37,616 nt of DNA from Gammaproteobacteria bacterium. GTDB lineage: Bacteria > Pseudomonadota > Gammaproteobacteria > Arenicellales > Poriferihabitantaceae. The stretch is from NCBI GenBank assembly GCA_009841725.1, contig VYGS01000120.1, forward strand, positions 1-37,616, read 5' to 3'. Positions 15,098-22,895 of the stretch are shown here, piece by piece. Under the pieces are notes generated by a model. The model did not search any database. It was not told the origin of the DNA and was given only the letters and a program-made list of their open reading frames with translations. The stretch's first letter is position 1, and the number at the start of each line of letters is the position of its first letter. The position numbers and the translations under genes were made by a program.

Positions 15098-16323
15098 GCC
15101 ACGATCTCTCCGGCCACCGCAGAGAAGACGCACGCCTCCATGCTGGCCAGTGCCGGCTTGTAGCCGTAGCCGCCGAGGATATTCACGATCTTGCTGGAAT
15201 TGCTGAGCAGCCGTGTCCAGCCGTTTGCCTCGCCAATCTCGCGTGCATACTGGTTATAGAAGCAGGTGCCCTGAAGCACCTTGCCTCCGGCGTTTTCGAT
15301 GGTCTGCACGAAATTCATGCGCAGGGCGTCCGGATAGACCTGGGGCGATGTGCACACGATCACCGGCACCCTGAATGCCTTTCCGGCCGACAGCTCGGCG
15401 AGCCGCCGCATCTCCACGATCGAGAGCTGCGGGGCGGCGAAGACCACCACGTCGATCCTGTCCCCCTTCTCGCCAAAGCCGGAACGCATCGAACGCAGGT
15501 CTTCCCGGGTGATGATAACGCGCCGAAGACGGTCGCCGCCCACGTCCGAAAGCGTAGGAGCTTCAGGCGTGATTCCGGCCAGGTGAAACAGGGGCGTCGA
15601 GCCATAGCTGGCCATGGCCGCGCCGAAATGCTTGATCTCGTCCGAGGTTGGAATGCAATCCAGTCCTTCAATCACCGGCACCTCCCAGTAGGACCCCGAT
15701 TTCCTGCCGATCACGGCACCGAGCACTCCCCAGTCTGTCAGTTCCCGGGGCTGTTCGGCGATCACGAATCGACGGGTTGCACGACGTTTTTCATCCCGGT
15801 GCAGACCGTATCTTGGTGTTCTGCCGGTCAGGCCGGCAGCAAGTGCCGAAGGGCCGCCCTCAAAGTTCGATCTGGCTCCGCACACGCTGTTGGTGTAGAT
15901 GACCACGCCGGTGTCCCCGAAGGCCACGTGATCGCCTTTCACCGGCGACATGACGGTCTGGTAGTTGATGCAGGTGTTGGTCATCAGGATGCCCATCCGT
16001 TCGCAGGCTGCGATCGTGCGGCGTTCAAGTTCCGCCATCTCTTCGGACTGTCCGAGAGGGCGGTAGTGATCGAGGTCGACACCCCGCGGGTCGGTGATCA
16101 TCGAAATGGCAACATGCCCGCCCTGCCCGGCCAGATGTTCGAGAAACGAGACGCCGGCCTCACCGAGGCTTTCCGGATCCGCCATCATGTGAGCTTGGCT
16201 GACCGCGACCGTATCTTCGGCATCGAGCATCCGGCCGACCTGTATCTGGTGTCGGATTGCCCATCGCATTGCCTCGCCCAGCTCGCCGGCCAGCATCGCC
16301 GTTTCCTTTTCAGTCAATTTCAT
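15094..16323 (-). CDS. Aconitase X catalytic subunit (AcnX large subunit, DUF521)
   Basis: A 409-residue Fe-S dehydratase of the aconitase superfamily. Conserved features include TNTCINYQ, the NSVCGARSNFEGG block with cluster Cys and substrate Arg/Ser, and IVCTSPQVY with another Cys. Known AcnX enzymes dehydrate cis-3-hydroxy-L-proline (bacteria) or mevalonate 5-phosphate (archaea). The separate small subunit (14690-15097) is directly downstream. The start ATG 16323 (MKLTEKE) agrees with the family; the open frame upstream is spurious. An enoyl-CoA hydratase gene is divergent and an acyl-CoA dehydrogenase follows. No proline racemase or pyrroline reductase is near, so the hydroxyproline assignment is only the most likely one. 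Confidence 0.88.
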   Translation of the reverse strand: MKLTEKETAMLAGELGEAMRWAIRHQIQVGRMLDAEDTVAVSQAHMMADPESLGEAGVSFLEHLAGQGGHVAISMITDPRGVDLDHYRPLGQSEEMAELERRTIAACERMGILMTNTCINYQTVMSPVKGDHVAFGDTGVVIYTNSVCGARSNFEGGPSALAAGLTGRTPRYGLHRDEKRRATRRFVIAEQPRELTDWGVLGAVIGRKSGSYWEVPVIEGLDCIPTSDEIKHFGAAMASYGSTPLFHLAGITPEAPTLSDVGGDRLRRVIITREDLRSMRSGFGEKGDRIDVVVFAAPQLSIVEMRRLAELSAGKAFRVPVIVCTSPQVYPDALRMNFVQTIENAGGKVLQGTCFYNQYAREIGEANGWTRLLSNSSKIVNILGGYGYKPALASMEACVFSAVAGEIVA

Positions 16324-16384
16324 CAAGCCACCGCAAGCGCAGTTCCATACGGAATCGGCCCGGCTCGTGCCGGGCTTTACGGAA

Positions 16385-16390
16385 ATTATA
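16385..16390 (-). promoter_or_regulatory. -10-like TATAAT upstream of acnX
   Basis: On the minus strand TATAAT lies 62 bp before the acnX start. No good -35 is found at 16-18 bp. It faces a similar TATAAT (16450-16455) on the plus strand. Confidence 0.3.
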
Positions 16391-16449
16391 CAGAAACGCA
16401 ATTCCGGAACGATCGATCCCTTTGGAGATATCCGCTCATCGATACGGTT

Positions 16450-16455
16450 TATAAT
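16450..16455 (+). promoter_or_regulatory. -10-like TATAAT upstream of the enoyl-CoA hydratase gene
   Basis: A perfect TATAAT lies 68 bp before the ATG at 16523; the hexamer 17 bp upstream (GATATC) is not a -35 match. An activator may be needed, or a different site is used. Confidence 0.3.
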
Positions 16456-16493
16456 GTGCTTCGTCTGATCTCTTATTCGACACCAAGCACAGA

Positions 16494-16513
16494 CGGGATG
16501 CCAGAACATCCCG
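16494..16513 (+). promoter_or_regulatory. Hairpin in the leader of the enoyl-CoA hydratase gene
   Basis: CGGGATG (16494-16500) and CATCCCG (16507-16513) are perfect 7-bp arms around 6 bases. The structure ends just before the AAGGA ribosome site and 9 bp before the ATG. It could be an operator or could limit ribosome access. Confidence 0.4.
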
Positions 16514-16522
16514 ATTAAGGAC

Positions 16523-17320
16523 ATGAGTCCCGAGCAATACGACACCCTGCTTGTCCGGTCGGTCAATGCCCACGTGATGGCCGTCACCCTGAACCGTCCG
16601 GAAGCGGCCAACGCGTTCAACAGCCGCATGGCCCGCGATCTCTACGACCTGTTCGAGGATGTCGCCATGAATGGCGAGAGCCTTCGGTGCATCGTGATGA
16701 CCGGTGCCGGCGAGCGGGCGTTTTGTGCGGGAGGGGATCTCAAGGAGCGTAACGGAATGACCGATGCGCAATGGGCCCGTCAGCATCTCGTGTATGAAAG
16801 AATGGTCAGGGCGATCAAGGACTGCCCTGTACCCGTGATCGGGGCGATCAATGGCGCCGCCTACGGCGGGGGTTGTGAAATCGCCTGCCTGCTGGATTTC
16901 CTGTATGCAGCGGAAACGGCGCGCTTTGCGCTGCCTGAAACCGGACTCGGCATTATCCCCGGGGCAGGCGGGACGCAGACACTGCCCCGGGCGGTCGGAG
17001 AGCGCCGGGCAAAGGAAATTATCCTGTCGGGACAGTCTTTCACGGCAAGGGAGGCGTTCGAGTGGGGGCTGGTCAACAGGGTTTTGCCGCTGGAGCAGTT
17101 GTTGCCGTCAGCGATCGGGACCGCGGAGAAGGTCGCCGCCAACGCCCCGGTGGCGGTCCGGCAGGCCAAGCAGTCCGTGCACCGGGGATTGCAGATGTCG
17201 CTGTCCGACGGACTGGCATTTGAAATCGAGGCCTACCATCGCACCGTGCCGACCCGGGACCGCCGGGAAGGGGTTCTGGCTTTCAACGAAAAGAGAAAAC
17301 CGGAATTCGAAGGCCGATAG
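16523..17320 (+). CDS. Enoyl-CoA hydratase/isomerase (crotonase) family protein
   Basis: A 265-residue crotonase-fold enzyme. The oxyanion-hole segment FCAGGDL (67-73) and the second loop G-A-A-Y-G-G-G-C-E119 are intact. Both acid residues of true hydratases are present: E119 and E139 (L-P-E-T-G-L-G-I-I-P-G). These support hydration of an enoyl-CoA. AAGGAC precedes the ATG. It is divergent from acnX and, with the acyl-CoA dehydrogenase, could complete a beta-oxidation-like step for the product of the AcnX pathway. The substrate is not known. Confidence 0.9.
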   Translation: MSPEQYDTLLVRSVNAHVMAVTLNRPEAANAFNSRMARDLYDLFEDVAMNGESLRCIVMTGAGERAFCAGGDLKERNGMTDAQWARQHLVYERMVRAIKDCPVPVIGAINGAAYGGGCEIACLLDFLYAAETARFALPETGLGIIPGAGGTQTLPRAVGERRAKEIILSGQSFTAREAFEWGLVNRVLPLEQLLPSAIGTAEKVAANAPVAVRQAKQSVHRGLQMSLSDGLAFEIEAYHRTVPTRDRREGVLAFNEKRKPEFEGR

Positions 17321-17393
17321 GCGAATCGAATCCGCATGCGCTTGGTCTGCGGGACCCGGTGCATGGCCAGGACAAGGACGCGGTTCGGGTCGA

Positions 17394-17666
17394 TCAGCGC
17401 AGAGTGCCGGCCTCGTCCCATCGAGATGGCGGAATGGGCCACCGGATCGGCCGATCTACGCCGCTGGCTGGTCGTCGGTTTCGTCCAGAGAGACGATGGA
17501 AGGTCGGCGCAGCTATCGTCGATGCGTCTCCTGCACTCAGCAACAGATTCCGCAACTCGTGCCAGAATATTCCCGGTACTTTTGCCGTCTCCTCGCTCAG
17601 CCGGTCCAGCGCAACATCCGCAACCGAGGCATAGAACCCATGCCGCCGCGCGGGAACGAACGCCAT
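17394..17666 (-). pseudogene. Decayed PIN-domain (VapC-like) toxin gene
   Basis: The frame starts at the ATG sharing one base with the antitoxin stop (TGATG). MAFVP matches a VapC start, and ALDRLSEETAKVPGIFWHEL followed by RNLLLSA is a recognisable PIN helix region. The first catalytic segment (L-D-A/T-S) is replaced by ARRHGFYAS. After LLLSA the frame runs into unrelated sequence; pieces resembling PIN sequence (ECRRRID, and LDETDDQPA before a stop) appear in the other two frames. No second acidic cluster or C-terminal T-R-D is found. The toxin is almost surely inactive. Confidence 0.7.
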
Positions 17667-17908
17667 CAGCGCACGTGTCCTTTGTGACGCCAGGACAGGA
17701 TCTCTTCCGTTGTCACCGCCTTTTGCTTCGCCCGTTCGCGGCGAAGCACGGTGCTGAGTGTGATGTGCTCGCCCTCGCTGGCGATCCTCGTCACATGTGC
17801 GATCGGTGTCGCGCCCTGGCAGATCACCAGATCCTCGCCCGCTTCCACCGCCGCCAGCAACTCCGATAGATGGGTCTTGGCTTCAGCAATCTTGACCTGT
17901 CGTGTCAT
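17666..17908 (-). CDS. Phd/YefM-family antitoxin
   Basis: An 80-residue antitoxin. The N-terminal KIAEAKTHLSELLAAVEAGE, then DLVICQGATPIAHVTRI, is the Phd/YefM DNA-binding and dimerisation fold. The C-terminal tail (VLRRERAKQKAVTTEEILSW) is the toxin-wrapping part, ending in basic residues. The ATG at 17908 has AGGGA just upstream. Normally it would repress its own promoter and neutralise a VapC RNase. Its partner at 17394-17666 is wrecked, so this gene is an orphan that may still act as a repressor or neutralise a related toxin elsewhere. Confidence 0.85.
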   Translation of the reverse strand: MTRQVKIAEAKTHLSELLAAVEAGEDLVICQGATPIAHVTRIASEGEHITLSTVLRRERAKQKAVTTEEILSWRHKGHVR

Positions 17909-18107
17909 TGTTCCCTGCTTTTTCAACTTTCGTTTTCAGCCGCATACAGCTCAGCAACAGACCTTTCCGCATTGTCCCGCCCTAGAAAAAACGCCATGTG
18001 AGAAATTCAGTCATCCAGGATTTAACATGCAAAACGTCTTTCTGAGGGGGTTGCATTTTGTAGGATTTTGGATTGTCAAGAAACGAAACCAAGAACCATC
18101 TCAGCGG

Positions 18108-18557
18108 TTATTCCACCGTGATCGTGATGACCCCGGACATCACGGGCGGCGTGTGCGGAACATGGATGTAGTCGCCCAGAACCAGTTGAAGCGTGTGAGT
18201 GCCGCCTGGTAGTTCAACCACGGTCTCGGTCTGTCCTGCGCCGAAATGCCGATTGTTTTCGTCGGACAGGATGGGTTGCTTCAATTCACCGGCGCCCATT
18301 TCGCCCTCGCCCATCGGCGGACGATCAACCAGCAGATGGTGGTGGCCCGTGCCCTCCTTGTCGATGCCGGCCGGCGCAATGCCCATCCCGGACAGGCCAA
18401 AGATCACCTTGAATGGACTCGTCACCGTGTCGCCGTCGGCGAGATTGACGAAATACACCTCGGCTCCGGGTGTGGACGGTTTTCCCTCTATGCCCTGTGC
18501 GAGCGCCGCACCGGCCAGGGGCAGGGCAAGCAGGACGGAAAAAAGCAGATTTTTCAT
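18108..18557 (-). CDS. DUF4399 periplasmic protein
   Basis: A 149-residue exported protein. Residues 1-20 form a signal peptide (MKNLL..., cleavage after A-L-A). The mature part carries the DUF4399 blocks: VYFVNLADGDTVTSPFKVIF, then GLSGMG; GTGHHHLLVD with a His triplet; and ETVVELPGGTHTLQLVLGD. It has an immunoglobulin-like, all-beta look, and the His run could bind metal. The function of the family is not established. It lies 135 bp downstream of the FAD/Fe-S dehydrogenase on the same strand; a functional link is not evident. Confidence 0.85.
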   Translation of the reverse strand: MKNLLFSVLLALPLAGAALAQGIEGKPSTPGAEVYFVNLADGDTVTSPFKVIFGLSGMGIAPAGIDKEGTGHHHLLVDRPPMGEGEMGAGELKQPILSDENNRHFGAGQTETVVELPGGTHTLQLVLGDYIHVPHTPPVMSGVITITVE

Positions 18558-18692
18558 GATGGTTCCCTCGTACTAAAAGATTTCATTCTACCACCAAAAT
18601 CGGATCCGGGATATTCGGGGATCGCATAAAGGGTACGGTCATTCTGCCCGAGCCTTCGAAAATTGCCAGGCTTCGGCCCGGGCCCGGCGGGG

Positions 18693-21596
18693 TCATGGAT
18701 GTTGCGGGCCAAGCGCCGACTGCATGAGTCGGGCAACATGCATCGCCTGTTTTCCGGCGCCCAGTTCAATCTGGTGCCTGCAGGACGTCCCGTCCGCGAT
18801 GATGAGCGTGTCCCGGCTTGCGCTGCGGACAGCCGGAAGGAGGTCGAGTTCGGCCATCGTTTCCGACACGTCGCAGGTGTCCCGCCCATAGCCGAAGGCG
18901 CCGGCCATTCCGCAACACCCGGCATTCACGGTATCGACCTCAAGGCCCGGAATGCGTGCCAGAGTCCGTTCCACATGGCCCATTTGATCGAACGATTTCT
19001 GGTGACAGTGCCCGTGCACGAGTGCAAGGCGCTTGAGCGGCCGGAGATCCAGCTCGGGATTTTCCAGTTCAAGAAATTCCTCGAAGAGGTAGGACATTCC
19101 GGCAAGGCGCTCCGTTTGGCGATTTGGCATCAGAAGAGGAATCTCGTCGCGCATACCCAGAATGCAGCTTGGTTCCAGACCCACGACCGGAATTCCCTGT
19201 TCAAGGAAAGGCTCCAGCACCTCGAGCATGCGCTTGATCTCCCGTTTCGCTTCCCCGGTCATACCGCTCGTCAGGTAGGTGCGTCCGCAGCAAAGCGGTC
19301 GTCGGTCACGGGGTGCAGCCGCGGCATGGACACGGTATCCGGCCGCTGCCAGAACCGTTCTGGCTGCATGCAGGTTGTCCGGTTCGAACCAGGTGTTGAA
19401 CGTGTCGGCGAACAGCACGACCGGTTTGCCGTCTACAGGACCATCCGTCGGGGAATGGAGATAGGGGGCCGGAGCCCATCTGGGCAGGGGCCGGCGGCGG
19501 CTCATGCCGGTCAGGGGCTCCAGAAATGCGCGAAGGAGCTCGGATCGGGAAGGAAGATTGCTGAGATGGCGAAACCGTGCGGCATGGGGAGCATACCTTG
19601 GCAGGTGGGCGATCAGTTTCTGGTAGATGTCGGCACCGAGGGCCTCGTGGCGCGCGGCGGCCACTTCGATCTTCATCCTGGCCATGTCCACACCGGTTGG
19701 GCATTCCCGTCGGCATGCCTTGCAGCTCACGCAAAGGCGCATGGCGTCGTGCATCGAATCGGAAGTCATGGCGTCCTTGCCGAGCTGGCCTGAAATGGCA
19801 AGGCGCAGGACGTTCGCCCTGCCGCGCGTCACATGGCGCTCGTCCCGTGTTGCGCGATAGGATGGGCACATGACGCCTCCGGCAAGCTTGCGGCAGGCGC
19901 CGTTGTTGTTGCACATCTCGACGGCGCCCTGAAATCCGCCTCCCTCGCCCGGCCAGCCGCTCCAGTCGAGCGCCGTGCCGATTTTTGGCACGGAATAGCC
20001 GGGCGGGAACCGGAACAGGCGCGCGTCGTCCATTTTGGTCGGATTGACGATTTTGCCGGGATTCATGAGGCCGCCCGGGTCGAACAGGTTCTTGATCCGG
20101 CCAAACGTCTCGACCATCCTCCCGCCGAACATTTTTTCATGGAACTCCGAGCGGCACAGCCCGTCTCCATGCTCGCCGGAGTGGGACCCCCTGTATTCCA
20201 GAACCATGTCGAAGCATTCCTCGGCGATGGCCCGCATGGCCCGGATATCCCCACTCTGGCGCAGGTCGAGGACCGGCCGGACATGCAGGCATCCCACCGA
20301 GGCGTGCGCATACCAGGTTCCCCGGGTTCCGTGCTTGCGGAATATGCCGTTCAGCCGGTCCGTGTATTCGGCAAGGTCCTTCAATTCCACGGCACAGTCT
20401 TCGACAAAAGACACCGGCTTTCTGTCGTCCCGCATGGACATCATGATGTTCAGTCCGGCCTTTCTGACCTCGAACACCGAATTCTGGAAAGCCGGATCGA
20501 TCGCCTCGACCACGCCGCCCCGGGTCTTTCGGGGGTTGGTGAACCGGTAGCCCAGATCGGACATCAGCTCACCCAGGGCCTTGAGCCTTTCCCTGTTTTC
20601 GATCGGGTCGTCCTCGGCGAACTCGACCAGCAGCAGGGCCTCCGGCTCGCCGCTCAGCATGCTCTCGACGGTGTCGCGGAACAGGGGGATGTTCCGAGAC
20701 AGGTCGATCATGGTCCGGTCGATGAGTTCGACGGCAACCGGTCCGAGCTTGACAAGATGCTGCGCGGAGTCCATGGCGGCGTGAAAGGTCGGGAAATGGC
20801 AGATTCCGAGCAGCCTGTGCTTGGGAAGCGGGGAAAGCTTCAGATCGATGCTCCGGAAACAGGCCAGCGTACCCTCCGAGCCGACCAGAAGATGCGCGAG
20901 ATTGGATGATCCGTTTTCCGCAACCAGTGCGTCGATGTTGTATCCGCCGACACGTCTCATCACCTTGGGGAACCGGCGTTCGATTTCATTCCGTTCGCGA
21001 ATTCCGATCTCCAGCAAGGCTCCGAACAGCGGGTGGGCGCTCCCGGAATCGACGCCCGTCTGGCCGAAGCCGAGGGCCTCCCCGTTGGCCAGCAGGGCAT
21101 CGATGCCGACGACATTGTCGCGCATGAGGCCATACCGGATTGATCGGCTGCCGCAGGAATTGTTTCCGGCCATGCCGCCGATGGTGGCGCGGCTTGCGGT
21201 GGAGACGTCCACCGGAAACCAGAGGCCGTGTGGCCGGACTGCCCGATTCAGCTCGTCGAGAACCATGCCGCCCTCGACCCGGCAGCAACGGTTCTCGGGG
21301 TCCAGCTCGATCAGCCTGTTCATGTACTTGCTGTAGTCAAGTACTATGCCGTGATTGACGGTCTGGCCGCATTGGGAAGTGCCGCCTCCGCGGGGCAGGA
21401 CAGGGATGCTCTGCTCCCTGGCATAGCGCAAGGTCTCCGAGACATCCGTGTCGTCTCTTGCGATCACGACGGCCAATGGCATCATCTGGTAGGCGGACGC
21501 ATCGGTAGCGTATCGGCCCCGGTCAAAAATGCCGGTCAGCACCTCGCCCCGAATCCGTCCGGCAAGGTCTTTCCGTATGGCATGGGATCGCGGCAT
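18693..21596 (-). CDS. FAD-linked oxidase with 4Fe-4S and CCG domains (YdiJ / D-2-hydroxyacid dehydrogenase type)
   Basis: A 967-residue fusion enzyme. Residues 38-255 form the FAD-binding type 4 (PCMH) domain, with PRGGGTSQCGQTVN (68-81) and NNSCGSRSIRYG (145-156). A FAD-oxidase C-terminal domain follows to about 520, with HASVGCLHVRP and HSGEHGDGL. Next come MCNNNGACRKLAGG (561-574) and the cluster motif CVSCKACRRECPTG (622-635). Two CCG-type segments close the protein: EPSCILGMRDE and HGHCHQKSF...NAGCCGMAGAFGY. This is the layout of YdiJ-like 2-hydroxyacid dehydrogenases, which oxidise D-lactate or D-2-hydroxyglutarate and pass electrons to quinone or a carrier. The substrate is not fixed by motifs. 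It is divergent from azlC. Confidence 0.9.
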   Translation of the reverse strand: MPRSHAIRKDLAGRIRGEVLTGIFDRGRYATDASAYQMMPLAVVIARDDTDVSETLRYAREQSIPVLPRGGGTSQCGQTVNHGIVLDYSKYMNRLIELDPENRCCRVEGGMVLDELNRAVRPHGLWFPVDVSTASRATIGGMAGNNSCGSRSIRYGLMRDNVVGIDALLANGEALGFGQTGVDSGSAHPLFGALLEIGIRERNEIERRFPKVMRRVGGYNIDALVAENGSSNLAHLLVGSEGTLACFRSIDLKLSPLPKHRLLGICHFPTFHAAMDSAQHLVKLGPVAVELIDRTMIDLSRNIPLFRDTVESMLSGEPEALLLVEFAEDDPIENRERLKALGELMSDLGYRFTNPRKTRGGVVEAIDPAFQNSVFEVRKAGLNIMMSMRDDRKPVSFVEDCAVELKDLAEYTDRLNGIFRKHGTRGTWYAHASVGCLHVRPVLDLRQSGDIRAMRAIAEECFDMVLEYRGSHSGEHGDGLCRSEFHEKMFGGRMVETFGRIKNLFDPGGLMNPGKIVNPTKMDDARLFRFPPGYSVPKIGTALDWSGWPGEGGGFQGAVEMCNNNGACRKLAGGVMCPSYRATRDERHVTRGRANVLRLAISGQLGKDAMTSDSMHDAMRLCVSCKACRRECPTGVDMARMKIEVAAARHEALGADIYQKLIAHLPRYAPHAARFRHLSNLPSRSELLRAFLEPLTGMSRRRPLPRWAPAPYLHSPTDGPVDGKPVVLFADTFNTWFEPDNLHAARTVLAAAGYRVHAAAAPRDRRPLCCGRTYLTSGMTGEAKREIKRMLEVLEPFLEQGIPVVGLEPSCILGMRDEIPLLMPNRQTERLAGMSYLFEEFLELENPELDLRPLKRLALVHGHCHQKSFDQMGHVERTLARIPGLEVDTVNAGCCGMAGAFGYGRDTCDVSETMAELDLLPAVRSASRDTLIIADGTSCRHQIELGAGKQAMHVARLMQSALGPQHP

Positions 21597-21761
21597 GGAT
21601 CGAAGAGCGGGAATGGCGAAAGGGGAATTGCGGACTATTCTACTTGATCGACTCGATCGAAATCATTCCGGCGGATTGCGTCAAGGCCGGTGCCCCGTTT
21701 TCCGAATGCGGCACGGGAGCGGGAAGCCGGGAGAATTTCGGGAGTGTCGGGGAGGCGGGGT

Positions 21762-21767
21762 TATAAT
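21762..21767 (+). promoter_or_regulatory. -10-like TATAAT before azlC
   Basis: TATAAT lies 22 bp before the azlC ATG, set between GGGG and CCCCC and followed by six T. The region 17 bp upstream is G-rich and not a -35 match. Confidence 0.3.
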
Positions 21768-21788
21768 CCCCCTTTTTTCTGTATCGAG

Positions 21789-22496
21789 ATGATTGATCGC
21801 CCGGGACCGGCATACCGCAGGGCAGTCCGGGACGCTCTGGGGTTCCCTTCCATCATGCTGTGCGCAAGCATGATGGCGTTCGGCTCATTGGCCCAGCAAA
21901 GCGGCTTCAGCCTTGGCATGTCGCTCAGCCTCACTGCGGGAATATGGGGACTGCCCGGGCAGGTCGCCATGGTTGAGTTCCATGCGGCCGGCGCGACCGC
22001 CCTGTTCGCGATCCTCGCCTCATCGCTCGCGAATGCGCGATTCATGCCGATGGCCGTCTCCTTTTTGCCCCTGATCAGGGATGGGATCAGGCACCATGGC
22101 TGGATGTTCGTTCTTGTCCAGATGCTGTCGCTCAATTCCTGGGCGGCAGGACAGCGCGCCTTTCCCGAGATCGCCGCATCCGTGCGGGCCCACTATTACG
22201 TGGTGTTCGGAATCCTGTGCATGCTGGCGGGCCTCGTCGGAACCGCTGTCGGCTATTTCGGGGTCGGCAATATCGGCCGGCCGGCCGCCCTGGGCCTGCT
22301 TTTCCTCAATCCCCTGTTTTTTGCGGTGATGATTGCCGGCACCCGGGTCAGGCCGGCCATGATTGCCATCATTCTCGGCGTGCCTCTGGGCCCGGTCTTT
22401 CATTTCGTGTCCGCGGACTGGGGCTTGCTGGCGGCCGGAGTGACGGGCGGCACCCTCGCGTTCTGGATGCATCGCAAGTCCGGAGAAAATGCCTGA
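21789..22496 (+). CDS. azlC: AzlC-family branched-chain amino acid exporter, large subunit
   Basis: A 235-residue membrane protein of the AzlC family. SIMLCASMMAFGSLAQQSGF begins the first membrane segment; LTAGIWGLPGQVAMVEF and ASSLANARFMPMAVSFLP are family blocks. Hydrophobic stretches continue to LLAAGVTGGTLAFWMH, compatible with about seven membrane helices. AzlC/AzlD pairs (YgaZ/YgaH) export valine and related amino acids. The ATG at 21789 replaces an in-frame start at 21690 that would add an unconserved, GC-rich leader. Its stop and the azlD start share one base (TGATG). Confidence 0.88.
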   Translation: MIDRPGPAYRRAVRDALGFPSIMLCASMMAFGSLAQQSGFSLGMSLSLTAGIWGLPGQVAMVEFHAAGATALFAILASSLANARFMPMAVSFLPLIRDGIRHHGWMFVLVQMLSLNSWAAGQRAFPEIAASVRAHYYVVFGILCMLAGLVGTAVGYFGVGNIGRPAALGLLFLNPLFFAVMIAGTRVRPAMIAIILGVPLGPVFHFVSADWGLLAAGVTGGTLAFWMHRKSGENA

Positions 22497-22831
22497 TGGA
22501 CCAGTCGGCAATGCTCTGGGGTCTGGTGATCGCCTCGATTCTGGCGACCTATCTATGGCGTTTTTTGGGCACCTTGTTCGCCAGGCGGATTGATCCCGAC
22601 GGCGCGGTTTTCCAGTGGGTGACGTGTGTCTCGTACTGCATGCTGGCCGGACTGATTTCGCGCATGGTGCTGGTTCCGGTCGGAAACCTTGTGGAAGTTC
22701 CTCTCTGGATCCGGCTGGCGGGAGTGCTGGTGGGTCTGGCGGTGTTTTTCGCCGCCGGACGGATCATGCTTGTCTCGGTTGCGTCTGGCCTGGCGGTATT
22801 TGTCGGACTCGCGGCGGCTCTGAACGTCTGA
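22496..22831 (+). CDS. azlD: AzlD-family branched-chain amino acid exporter, small subunit
   Basis: A 111-residue protein with four hydrophobic segments. It has the AzlD hallmark A-T-Y-L-W-R-F-L-G near the start, corresponding to the T-Y..R segment of the family. Translational coupling to azlC through TGATG supports a two-subunit exporter in the inner membrane. The gene converges with the M24 gene, leaving 64 bp. Confidence 0.85.
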   Translation: MDQSAMLWGLVIASILATYLWRFLGTLFARRIDPDGAVFQWVTCVSYCMLAGLISRMVLVPVGNLVEVPLWIRLAGVLVGLAVFFAAGRIMLVSVASGLAVFVGLAAALNV

Positions 22832-22895
22832 GGCGTGCTTGGGCCGCGCTCCGGCGAGAAAACGCAGCCGGGGTGAATGGACTCGGCCGGAATGA

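Noticed and set aside
14980-16518. Plus-strand open frame antisense to the aconitase X genes
   Set aside because: No recognisable domain, and both AcnX subunits are well supported on the other strand.
21751-21777. Intrinsic terminator before azlC (GGGG...CCCC followed by six T)
   Set aside because: The stem is only four base pairs with a TTATAAT loop, and the loop is a better -10 candidate for azlC than a terminator is likely just before a gene.
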